From Chondrus crispus (lineage: Eukaryota > Rhodophyta > Florideophyceae > Gigartinales > Gigartinaceae), in assembly GCF_000350225.1 (NCBI RefSeq), contig NW_005179058.1, positions 373,633-437,632 on the forward strand: DNA of 64,000 nt. The letters run 5' to 3'. Below, piece by piece: positions 38,630 to 49,057 of this stretch (positions are counted from its first letter, which is position 1; each line of letters starts with the position of its first letter). A program made the translations under genes and the position numbers. The notes under the pieces were generated by a model. That model saw only the letters and a program-made list of their open reading frames with translations. It made no database searches and was not told the origin of the DNA.

Positions 38630-41600
38630 CAAAAGTCTCACGGAACTTCCTCGATGTCATGGCTGCATGACCCATTCGTAGATCTAGATGTGGAGTGTCG
38701 TTCGGTTAGCGACAATACTCTCACATTCCGGAATAAAAACTTCCCATACCTATTCATCGTTCCTTTTGAGTCCGTATCGTTCATTATTTCCGTGCACTCC
38801 GTCGAGTATGGCGGCTCCTCGGCCATCCCCCTTTTCCGTCCTCCTTACTTTCACAATTGGGCCGTCTGGTCAAATTCCAGATCGGAGTGATACGCGCTTG
38901 TGTTATCTGTCGCTCCGACGCGAGTGAGTTATCTCGTTCCAAAGTCCTCTCCAGCTCCTGAGAGTATATTGTGTCAGGCGCACGATTGCCCTTGTGTTGC
39001 GGAGATATATCAGGTTCTTGTCGGGCCACTGTCCTCTCCATGACTCTTCCAATTTTCCTCCTCTTTAAATCTCAGTATACTTCCCCCTTCTCATCCCTCT
39101 ACCTCCTTCTCTTCAGCTCCCAAATTCCTCCTCTTTCAATGGTACTATATTTTTCTCATGCCACTTGTTGTAGCCTTCCTTCTCTTTGACGGTCGAATGC
39201 CTCGTCCATTTTCCCCTTTTTCTTCTCTTTAGTTCGTCCCCTTCGTATTCCCCTGCAGTTCGCCGAGCCTCCTTACAAAGATTTCTCCTTGCTCCGTACT
39301 ATTTCCCTTATTCCATTGCGGTGTACATCTTGCCTCCTCTTAATAAGCATTCTTTCTACCTTCCTCCAGCCTTCCGCATGCGAAACTGCTCTTGTTTTCC
39401 TCCTCTTCCCTACAAACTGTCTTTTCATCAGCGAGCGGCGGCATAACGACTCCCTACAATTTTTCTCCAAAGCATTTGCCGGCTCGCTCAGCTTACTCGG
39501 ACGTCCTCAAAGGCATCCGCAACCTTCGTTACTTTAGGGTGCATTGCTGTCCGTTTACCTCCCCGATAGGTAGTTTTCCTTCTCTTCCAATATCATTCCC
39601 CGTGCACAGTCCTTGTTCGTTGTGCTGCATGCGCCATATTTTATCGTCGAAACTGGCGACAAGAGGTTCGCTAGAAAGCTCCTGTTCGCAAACGGCGCGG
39701 GGTCAGAAACCAGTGTCATTCTCATAGTTGTGACGACATAGGTTTTGCCCTCTCTGTCCTTGACAGCTTCCCCTGCATTCGTGAACTCCGAATCGTGACA
39801 CGATTGGTATGGAACATCAACGTCCTCGCCCGTGAGCTCGGTCAGAGCGTCCTTTTCACTTCCGAGTTGTCACTTGAAGCGGCGAACCTCGGGGCAACTG
39901 GGAAACAACCGTTCTAATTTCTCGTAGCGTACGTGGAAATACCGACGGGTTGGTCGTGCGGTGTGGGATTTTGTACAGTTCTCTGTCAAAATTTGGTCAT
40001 CCTCCGAGCGGTCATCAGGGACCATTTTTCCACGTTGCTTTTCATATCATAGATTTGTTCGCTGATTGTGTTAAAGGCGATCTGGTTTCAGAAATTTCGG
40101 CAGTGTCGGTCGTAAGATACCACGTCTATACGACAGAGTGCTGTCCTTTTGCGTAATTTTCTGCATAGTAGATGAGAAACGTTCATTCATACCTTTCCGC
40201 AAAATGTTTGTGTGAACCCCCTTCTGATGTACGACCACATGGGTCATATGTATTTTGGGTTCCTTGCTCGACCGACGTGCCCCTCTCGCTCGATCCTCTT
40301 GGCAATCATTTTTTCTTGGGAACGTCATGTCAATTTCGCACGATCGTCGTAAAACGTCGCCGAGGTCCTTTTCCTCCTTCTCGGATTTCATCCTCCTTTT
40401 GCTAATGACGCTCATGTACGTCATTCGCGTAGGTCTCCATGATGACGTCTCCTTGGATCTGTTGCACTCCTCTAGTTTAGACAAAGGTCGAATGTGTACA
40501 TACTTTCACCCAAACGATCGCAATCCCAATGCAGCGGTGCACTGCGCATGCGATTGTGCGTCCCGCCCCTGGATCCAGCTTCTGGAAGAGGGAAGAGACA
40601 CCGAAATGACGATAAAAAAAATGAGGTGTGATGTAGTGAGTGTTACATGGTGGGGATCAACGTTCCCTTCATGGGCTCGCCAATGTGATCTGACAGGAGC
40701 GTTTGCGTCATCAACTTCCTTCTGGGGGATCAGACATTTTCCATGGTGCCCGGCGTATCCCTTCCGAGTCGCGGACCGGACTGTCTCTTCTATGCGGGGC
40801 AGGGAAGCGAAGGTCGACTCGCCAATACGTCGGATCCTGACTCCACCGATTTCACTATCATCTTCCTTTTGGCCCGTTGCCACTATTCATCAATCTCCGC
40901 ATGTCGCTCCGCCCGCGCCGCGATGTGGGGTCCTCCTTTGATCTCAATGAAGCGCCTGGTCTCGAATCTTGGGTCTACTTTAAACGTCTTCCTTCTCTTG
41001 GCGCGGCGATGGCCTCCTTCTCTCTCCTCTCTCCGGTCTTCGTGGGCCTACTGCTCGACCTCCGCCGTCCGTGGTGGTTTCCTGAACACTAAAAGAAATA
41101 AAACAGAACGAACAAAAAGAGATACAAAAGAAAAACAGAGACAAAGTTGTTAATCGTCGGAGATCGGTAAGTGTGTCGCGCGCGTGCTAAGAAAACTACA
41201 GGCGGGTCAGTATCTGCAGCGACCGACGCTATTCTTGGTATCCCCTCAGTTTGGCGGTGCTCCCTCGACCCGCGATCTCGTCGCACGCCATTGCGTCTCT
41301 TTCCTCTCCTCGTGGGTACAGTCGGCGACTGCCGTCGCTCCGTTTTTCGGCATCCCGTACGGAACGATCGCGCTCCCCTTCTCCTTGGTTGTAACTTCGC
41401 GTGGCGGAGGATACGGACTTGTGCGTGCTGTTTGCACTTTTTCTGAATACCCAGCGCCTCACGCGCTCGGCCCGACACGCCCTCCTTAATTTTGCTTAAA
41501 AATTCCAGATGTTGTTCTGTGTTCCACTTTGGCTCTTCCACACTCGTCGTGTGCCTTCCCTTCGGAGTACAGTACAATACCTTCCCAATTTCTTTCGTAA

Positions 41601-41883
41601 TTCGCCCTTGAATAGGGCCGATTGCCGGTCCGGTGTCATTTAATGTGAGCTCGGTGACTCATGCTCACTCCTAGACCGCGTAGTACCTCATCTTTGGACT
41701 ACAATAAAATTATCATTTCCTGAACTGACGGCACGCGTCGCTCTTCTTGTCTGTGGGGATCTGGGGGTCTCTCACCTGACTCTTCTCATGTCCTCGTTCC
41801 CTTTTTCGAGACCCCCAGGTCCGCTCGCTCTCCGCCGTACGAACTACAACGGTAACACTGACATGTGGGCTTCTTGACTACAA
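38630..41883 (-). other. Post-pol spacer of gypsy F(-)
   Basis: About 3.25 kb between the pol end and the antisense gene, corresponding to 53444-57314 in gypsy G. Matching segments can be read, for example CTCACTCCTAG...GTAGTACCTCATCTT (41665-41700, reversed at about 53635-53670) and the block around 41150-41570 (matching about 53790-54230). On the element's sense strand (minus) it is purine-rich over long stretches. I find no supported gene; open frames here are short and lack family motifs. Confidence 0.65.
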
Positions 41884-42721
41884 CTATACTGATTGTGCTT
41901 GCGGGATTTGCGCAGGCACGGGCAGCCTTTCACTTCGGAAATACGTACCAGCTGCGCTGCGGGGTATCTGCTCGATGGGTTCCACGTCGCCTCTTCGGTG
42001 GCATAACCGTACCATTACACTTTGAGAAATAGTTTCTTATCTTCATAAGCGTGGTCGATGACCTTGTTGATTACGTATTCCGTGTTGTCGTTTGTCTCTG
42101 CAGATACCGGATTATTTCCTTCCCCCTCCTGAAGATCCTTCTGTCCGCTTTGCGCCTCCGAATTTCCTAACTTCTGCGTACCTTGCGAAAATCCTTCTGC
42201 CTCCGAGCTATTGATTAACTCTTCATCGTCCCCTGCGGTTGGGGCACGTAGGAGGGGACGGTTCTCCCTTTCAGTTATGCTTCCATCCCCGCCGTCGTTG
42301 GTTCCACTGAGGAACTGGAGTGCTTGCCGTAGGCCAGGGACCGGCGCGTAGTCCATCGAACCATGCGCGAGTTCCACTCTGTCACGTGACACTCGTTCCT
42401 CCTGATCTCCAATAACAATTACAACCGTACTCGGATCTGCCTTCCGAACCTGATAAGGTCATCTAGCGACCTGTGTGAGCTTGTGTTTCGGTTCGCTAGC
42501 CGTGCCCTGCTCCTTCCGGAGGAACACGTAGGATCCTGATGGGATGTCATATTTGGGCCTTCGGAGCCTTGCGTAAAAATTATGCTTATACCTCCCTTGT
42601 TCCTTAGGCAGACTCTTATCGGCGCTTCTCATTAAGCTCTCCAACCACGACTGCCACTTCAAATACTAGGCTCGTGACGAGCTGCAATCCTCCGACTTGG
42701 GCTGCGCTTGCAGCGCTAGAC
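41884..42721 (-). pseudogene. Gypsy F(-) pol C-terminus (post-integrase and chromodomain)
   Basis: Minus-strand remnant with LALQAQPKSEDCSS, KWQSWLESLM, NFYARLRRPKYDIPSGSYVF, ERVSRDRVELA and a chromodomain start (EYVINKVIDHAYEDKK). It is homologous to 52640-53443 in gypsy G. Lesions: TAG at about 42666 (Tyr in G), a stop near 42460, a TAA in the chromodomain at 42015-42017 (before WYGY) and a frameshift after it. Its N-terminal edge is the centre of an inverted repeat with 42762-43600. Confidence 0.85.
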
Positions 42722-43600
42722 ATTGCGCCCTTTGAGCTGGTATTAGCTCAGGCCCCGACAAGTCTAGCTCTGCAAGCGCAACCCAAGTTGGAGGATTTCA
42801 GCTCGCCACGAGCCTACTACTTAAAATGGTAACCATGGTTGGCGAGTCTGATGAAGACCGCGGACAGGAGCCTACGGAAGGAACAGGCGAGATATAAGCG
42901 AAATTTCGATGCCAGACTTCGCAAGCCGAAGTATGACATACCCGTAGGGTCCTACGTGTTCCTTCGAAAGGAGCATGGTACGGCTACGGAACCTAAACAC
43001 AAATTGGCACAAGTGGCCACGGGTCCGTATGCAGTTAAGCAGTCAGACAGGAATACGGTTGTCATCGCCATTGGTGATCAGGAGGAACGCGTTTCGCGAG
43101 ATCGAGTGGAACTGGCCCCAAGCCGGATGTAACAATCGCCCACATCAGGTCTACATCAGGCCCTACAGTACCTAAGCGGACACGTGACAGATCAAGGACG
43201 CCACGCGATGGAGAGTGAGGTCGACCCTCACGCGCGGGCGCAGACACAAGAGTTCGAGGAAAATTTAGTTAGTCGAAATCGGTCAGCGGGGATACCGCAA
43301 GAACTACAGCAGATAGTTAATTCAGAAGAGTTAGTGACATCTGAGGATCTTCAGGAGGTGGAAGTAAGTAACCCCGGACGCGAGGGAGAGGATAAGGACG
43401 CCGAGTACGTGATAGAGAAGATCATCGATCATGGGTATCAAGATGAGGAATTAATCCTCAGGGTGAAGTGGTATAGATATGGGACGACGGACGCGACGTG
43501 GGAACCGGTCGCTCAATTACCGCTCAGCGCAGTGGTGAGATATTTCAGAAGGAAGAAGGTGCCGTTACCGCCGCAAGTCGCGCACGCCCAAGCGGGGTAA
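42722..43600 (+). pseudogene. Gypsy K(+) pol C-terminus (integrase tail and chromodomain)
   Basis: Plus-strand remnant from IAPFELVLAQAPTSLALQAQ through FDARLRKPKYDIPVGSYVF and ERVSRDRVELAP to a complete chromodomain (EYVIEKIIDHGYQDEE, LRVKWYRYGTTDATWEPV) and stop TAA. In-frame stops occur at about 42829 and at 43130-43132. It forms the right arm of the inverted repeat centred near 42741 and is a close relative of the G pol end. Confidence 0.87.
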
Positions 43601-44587
43601 CCCCATTGGAATGTCGTTGAGCTGGAAGTGGTACTGTGGGACGCAACGCCAATACAAGAAGCAATGGTAGTCACAAGAGTTGGAACCGCAGAAGATCAGG
43701 AGATAAAGAGAGGAAGTGAGATAGGCAAGGTTGCCTTGTCAGCGGCACATGTAGAGAGCTGCGAACGTCGCACTCCCAAGAATGACGGAGTCACTGTAGT
43801 CCCCGGTGGAGATAATAAGCAAAGTGAGAGTGATCACGCGACGCAGCGGTGCGTTCGCAAAATGAGTACGCAAAATGACGTTGAACCGACGGTCCGCACC
43901 AGTGAAGCGTAATTTAATCAAAATGGATGGGCCGACGGTGGGCTGTCAAACGATCGGTATAAGTCGCAGACGGAACCCCAGCTAATCTTCCGAAAATTAA
44001 CTATAATTAAGGAGAAAGCTCGTACTTGTACGAAAGATTGTTGGCGACACCTGCAGCCGACGGCTCAAACACTCAAGGCTTGGCACCGACGATTTCGCCA
44101 GCGGTCACATATGGAGGCGCTGCCTACGTTCGTTCACGATGTACTACCCCGCTCGACGAGCAAGAAGATGAGCCCACATGGACCGTGACCCCCCTGTGTC
44201 ACTAACACCGCATGTAATTGCACGAATACGCACAGGCGACGAGGTCTTTTGTCCTTCTCTTCAAGGATCTGCTACTGTACAAGATAGGAGCCGACGGCAA
44301 CACCGTGTCGCAAGCTCATGTTATCACGCAAGCAATTGCACGACTGACTTCGCCATCGACGGGAAGATTTGTTTCTGGCTTTGTTTTTGTTTTCTTTGTT
44401 ATTATTTTTGTGACGTATAGAGCAAGAAACACGAATCGCAGGCCACGACGGAGGCATTTTGTGACACCCATCGATCAACAACCCAAGACTAAGTTTCCAT
44501 GATGAGTTTGAGACGACAATCCGACACAGCCTACATCGCTAAACAATTCTACAAGAACTACGGAGGAACCAAGAGGAGGTTAATCGA
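43601..44587 (+). other. Post-pol spacer fragment of gypsy K(+)
   Basis: About 1 kb following the K pol stop, ending at LTR-H. It has a T-rich stretch near 44345-44420 comparable to those at 54190-54250 (G) and 41090-41150 (F, opposite strand). No supported gene. Confidence 0.6.
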
Positions 44588-45661
44588 TGTCGTGCAATGC
44601 GCCTGTCATGCAGAGCCCGCGGTCCGATGGTCCAGCAAAAACAACAACAGCAACAAAAAGAAAAACTGCCGACGGCACAACGCTACGGAGTGTCCCACTC
44701 TCCCTTCTCCGTTTAAACGAGCTTGCGACTCGTAGTAGCTCAGATCTCTGAAAGGGGGGGCACAGAGAAACAGCCCGGCCCGGGATCGATGTGGTAGAAG
44801 CTTGCGAAGAGAACTTCTCGACGAGTGTGGGGTGGGGGCGTGTACTTAGGTACCCCGGTTCTACTGGGTTGTAAGGCCAATGCTCGTGGAGCTTTTCGAC
44901 ACCTTGTAACGCGACAAGGCCTTCGACGGGGGGGGGTCGCAACGCAGCCCGACGGGATGAAATGAAAGTAGCAACACCACACCAACTGTGCCGCCGGGTG
45001 GCTCGAAACACCTTCACCGGTTCGGTCGCAACCGAGGCCGATGGCACCAACACTGGCTTGTACACACGAGAAAGCCCTTCGAGGGAGACGTCGTTGCAAC
45101 AGTCTCCGTCGGAAAATGGGTCACAGTGGCAGCGCTACGTCAACTGTGTCGCCCAATGGCCAAAACACCTACACCCGTTCGGTCGCAACCAAGGCCGATG
45201 GCACCAACACAAGATAAGGGAAGATAGGTAGAAATAGAGATAGAAAAGGATAGGGAAATAAAGGAAAAGAAAAGGGAAATAAAGGAAAAGAAAAGAGAAC
45301 CCCGGAGGGCAAAGGATAAAGTAATCTGTAGTAGAAGGGAAAGTCTTGTGAAAGACGGACTTCGACCAAGGCGATATCAGACTCTGGCAACTTGGATTAC
45401 CTTTACTGACTTGGCGGTCAGTGGGCTAAGGTATATATCGCCCAGCCGGAGCCACTACAGTAGCGCGCGTCGCTATACCCTAAATCTAATCTAATGTCAG
45501 TAAAATTAATGCTAACTAATTAACTAAACAAAAGTAATAATTAAAATAAAAAACTGTGGAAATATTCACACGTGTGTCCACCAATCCCGGACTACAGTAG
45601 TCACATTCCAACTTAGTTTCTTTTCCCTTCACCCCCTTGTGCAATCCATTCTTGCACTACA
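44588..45661 (-). repeat. 3' LTR of gypsy H(-)
   Basis: A 1074-bp LTR, minus-strand TGTAGTGCAAG to GCATTGCACGACA, related to LTR-G and LTR-I (shared segment around GATATATACC, ACCAAGTCAGTAAAGG and GACTTCGACCAAGG, reversed here at about 45340-45440). It contains the roughly 150-bp repeat modules near 44890-45230. On its right lie a polypurine tract and the start of the antisense gene, which identifies it as the 3' LTR of a minus-strand element. Confidence 0.85.
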
Positions 45662-45673
45662 TATCCCCCTCCT
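45662..45673 (-). other. Polypurine tract of gypsy H(-)
   Basis: The minus strand reads CAGGAGGGGGATA immediately before the LTR start TGTAGTGC. Confidence 0.7.
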
Positions 45674-45764
45674 GAGCGTCCTTGCACATCTGCTTTGCTC
45701 CATGATCTCCAGCTCCATTTTCCATCTCGACTCTTTTTCAGCTTTCTCCTGACCGACGGTCACC

Positions 45765-46395
45765 ATGGGCAAGGACAAGACGAACCCCACACCTCCTGTA
45801 TCGCCGAGGCGGGCGGGCCAGAATGTTATCCGAAAGCGCCTTGGAGTTGGCCACCCTTCTCAACCTCGAGCTTTCCGTGGTCTTCCTTCTGTTCCCCCAC
45901 TTCCCCCTGACAATCCTCCTTCACAACCGATTTTCCAACCCACTCCCCAAATTAATCCTTCTCCTCGTCGCTACTCTTCCATCCTTCAAGTTTTACTCCT
46001 CTTTTCTCATACTCCCCGTCGCCGCGGTCGCATCTTCTTCTCTCGACTTTCCTTCTTTTTTCCTCGTCACTGTCTTCCTTCTCTTGTCCTTTTCCGTGCA
46101 CCTCTGCTACTGCAGTTGCACATCCCCTATTACGTTCTATTTTCCTCCACTCGTCCGCCAGAGGCCGCCGATCAGAAGTGATGCGATTATTTTCACTTCT
46201 CGGTCCACTTGCCTCTCGTTGCTTACCGAAGGGCTCCCGTTTTTCCTGGCCTTCAGGCTTTCTCGATGCCTCTCTCCGCACTTCAGCGAGAGAATGTACC
46301 AGCCCTCCGACACGTGATTACCTCCTCTGCCGTTCTCAGATTTTCTAATGATCCGGATCAATCCCCGTCCTGACGTCATTGACGTCTATACAAAG
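45765..46395 (+). pseudogene. Antisense accessory gene of gypsy H(-), N-terminal part
   Basis: The plus-strand ATG at 45765, 103 bp from the LTR, begins MGKDKTNPTPPVSPRRAGQN. It aligns with MSKDKTNPTCPPPPELAGEN of the G copy, whose ATG is also about 107 bp from its LTR. Similarity continues through a Pro-rich part and a Phe-rich segment, then the frame breaks (stop at about 46181, later parts in other frames). The gene is cut by the insertion of gypsy G at 46396. Confidence 0.8.
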
Positions 46396-47440
46396 TGTAG
46401 TGCAATACGCACCTGAAAAGGGGGGTGAAAAGAAAGGAAAATATTTGGATATGAAAAATAGTCCGGGTTGGGGGACACACGTGTGAATAACTGCACAGTT
46501 TTAATTTTTAATTATTTTATTTTATTTAGTTAATTAGTTGGCATTAATTTTGCTGACACTACATTAGATCTAGGATCTAGCTCCGCAAGCTACTGTACTG
46601 GCTCCGGCGGGGAGATATATACCTTAGCCCTCTGACCACCAAGTCAGTAGAGGTAACCCGAGTTGCCAGAGTTGAATATCGCCTTGGTCGAAGTCCGTCT
46701 TTCCCAAGACGCTCCCTTTTACCACAGATTACGTTATCCTTTGCGCTCGGGGGTTCCCCTTTTTCTTTTTCCTGTATTTCCCTGTCCTTTTCTATCTCTA
46801 CCACTATTTTTCCCTTAATTGTGTTGGTTCCACTGGAGTTGGTTGCGACCGATCCGGTGTAGGTGTTTTAGCCATCGGGTAACACGTTGTGTAGCGCTGC
46901 TACTGTTTCAAGTTCCGTCGGAAGGCTGTTGCAACGACGCCTCCGTCGAAGGTCTTGATGTATAAGACAGAGTTGGTACCGCCTACCACGATTGCGATCG
47001 CGCTGGTGAGGGTGTTTTTAGCCATCGGGCAACACGTCAGTAGTAGCGCTGCTACACGGTTACGATCCCGTCGGGTAGTGCTGAATAAGCCCCCGTCGAA
47101 GACCTTGAATTATACCCAAGGTGCTGAAGACGTTTGTCGAGCATTGGCCTTACAACCCAGCGAACTGCGGTTACATCCTCGTAGACAACCCCAACCCGCA
47201 CTCTTCGAGCGCTCAAATCTTCACAAGTCTCTACCACCATTATCCTCCCGGGCCGGGCATCTTTCCTTAACCACCCGTCGGAGTTGAGCTACCGTGGGTT
47301 GCAAGCTCACACAAGGGGAAAGGGAGTCTCGAACGCTCCGTAGCGCGTGCCATCGGCAGCGGTTGTTGCTGTTGTTGTTTTTCTTCTTTTTGTTTGACCG
47401 TCGGACTGTGTTTGCGGCCTGCCAGGCACATTGCACTACA
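46396..47440 (+). repeat. 5' LTR of gypsy G
   Basis: 1045 bp, with 11-bp perfect terminal inverted repeats. It contains one ACACGTGT, a TATATA box at 46616, and two copies of a roughly 150-bp module (about 46826-46970 and 46974-47110) sharing TTTTAGCCATCGGG(C/T)AACACGT and GTAGCGCTGCTAC. It differs from the 3' LTR by scattered substitutions and a 15-bp indel near 46980. Confidence 0.92.
46616..46621 (+). promoter_or_regulatory. TATA box of LTR-G (5' copy)
   Basis: TATATA in GATATATACCTTAGCCC. The same segment is present in the 3' LTR (59373) and LTR-I (62190), and reversed in LTR-H. Confidence 0.6.
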
Positions 47441-47444
47441 AAAG

Positions 47445-47460
47445 TGGTCTCCCGACCTAG
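47445..47460 (+). other. Primer binding site of gypsy G
   Basis: TGGTCTCCCGACCTAG, 4 bases after the LTR, identical to the PBS of gypsy E. Confidence 0.8.
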
Positions 47461-47607
47461 AATTCGTCTACTGTGCAGGAGACCTGATCAAGAATTTTGC
47501 CTACGAGAGTCCTGATCTGGAGTTGTACTACGAAAGTGGTCTGGGTAGCGGAGTCTCTTTTTTATTTTTTATTTGTACTTTTTTGTGTAGGTTCGCTTGT
47601 ACGAGCG

Positions 47608-49057
47608 ATGTCGACAAGCGCCCCCCGGGATGTCGGTCCCGGGGCGAGTAGGAGCGGATCGGCGAGGGCTTCGAGGATCCCGCGAGGTCCTCGCACCCGA
47701 AGCCAGGCCAATACGGCCATGGATCCCGAAGGTCAAGAAATCCCGACGGGGATTGAAGCCGACAAGGATAACCTATCCTACAGGCTCGAGAAGATGGGCG
47801 AGGAAATTCGCCAAGAGATGACGAAAAATCTCGAGGCTGAATTAGCCCTCGTCCGGAAGCAACTGGAGTTGCAACCATCCGAGTTTCACACCGTTTTGGA
47901 GAGCTGTCGGCTCGAGTGGATCTCGTCGAGAGGGAGCGAGGTGACGCGACCGACGGTCTGGAGCCAGAGGTCCTAGCTTCGTTTAAATTTCAGTCAAGGA
48001 CGCAAGGCGCGATGCGAATCAAGCTTTGGAGTCCTTAGGTAAATTTAGAAGCAGCATCGACGACAGGTTTGACCGCGCCGCTCATTGCCTCAAGGACCTT
48101 GAACAGGTCGCCGGGCAAGAGCCGCTCCCCACGGGTCGAGAAGGCGACCGTCGATCGAAGAAGGACAAGGCCGCTGTACAGCGGAGTTCCAAGTCGAAGA
48201 CTTCGAAGAAGAATCTGCGACGCAGGAGCATGAGTCACTGTAGTGACGAGCCCGACGACCAAGACTCAATGGCCGATTCGAATGGCCCTTCCCAAGATGG
48301 TGACGACGGTTCGTCGAACCATGCCAGCGATTCCGAACATCGTTCAGAAAAAGGAAAAGGAATTTCGCAGGGCAAAAAAATTACCTCCAGACGGGGTGGG
48401 ATCACTTCGTCCGCCTCACGGAGAGACAAGGACGCTGAGCCAGAGGACGTCGCAACGCGACGCGGGCCGCGTTGGGAGGAGTTGGAGGAGCTGAATCCGA
48501 CCAACTACCTCTTCAAGAAATTACTTTCGTACCGAACGTCCCGCTTGCGGAACCTGCAGACATATTTGTCAAGTTCCCGGCGGACCGCCGTGCGAAAAAT
48601 CAGGAGAGATATTCCGCCTAAGGTGAAAAAGGACAACACGTTCACAGGTGAGGACGGGGTCCTTGTGTTGGATTTTTTGGCAAAATTAGGTCAAGAGTTT
48701 GATACTCAAGAAATGAACGAGGGGCAAGCGATCCGCTTGTTGCCCGAATTTCTAAGCGGCGTCGCCCTGAGACAGTACACTTCGGTATCTCAGACGGCCG
48801 GGGCCCATCACGGAAAGGTGTCCGTTTGGCCAGAGGCCATACAGTGGTTGTTGAGGAGCTTCGCAACCAACGAGGCGATCCGTCAAGCCGTGCTCACTTT
48901 GCGAGAAGTTCAGCAAAGACAGTCTGTAGACGAGATGGAATTGTATATCCGTCTGACGGACGCAAGCAATCGATGTGGAAACGTATATTCGATGGAAGAA
49001 CAAATGACGATGTTTATTGAAGGACTCGATTCGAGTATCAAGCCGATGGTATCTTAA
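47608..49057 (+). pseudogene. Gypsy G gag, frameshifted
   Basis: Gag starts at ATG 47608 (MSTSAPRDVGPGASRSGSARAS), resembling the SRSGSARAS-type start of D Gag. The first frame ends at 47976. The continuation is in another frame from about 48026 (SLGKFRSSIDDRFDRAA). It then has a basic, Ser-rich region, the capsid-like domain (LLSYRTSRLRNLQTYLSSS, FTGEDGVLVLDFLAKLG, SMEEQMTMFIEGLDSSIKP) and a stop at 49055-49057. I cannot find the CCHC knuckle expected downstream, so the C-terminal Gag is damaged as well. Confidence 0.88.

Larger units (their letters stand above)
41884..43600. repeat. Head-to-head inverted repeat of gypsy pol ends
   Basis: The left arm 41884-42721 and the right arm 42762-43600 are inverted imperfect copies of the same pol segment, separated by 40 bp. 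The arms differ by point changes and indels, so this is not a fresh duplication. Confidence 0.8.

Noticed and set aside
40743..41153. Plus-strand open frame of about 135 codons in the F spacer
   Set aside because: No motif, and not preserved in the corresponding G region.
46365..46385. TGACGTCATTGACGTC as a CRE-type promoter element
   Set aside because: It lies inside the disrupted H accessory gene just before LTR-G; a single occurrence is too weak to call.
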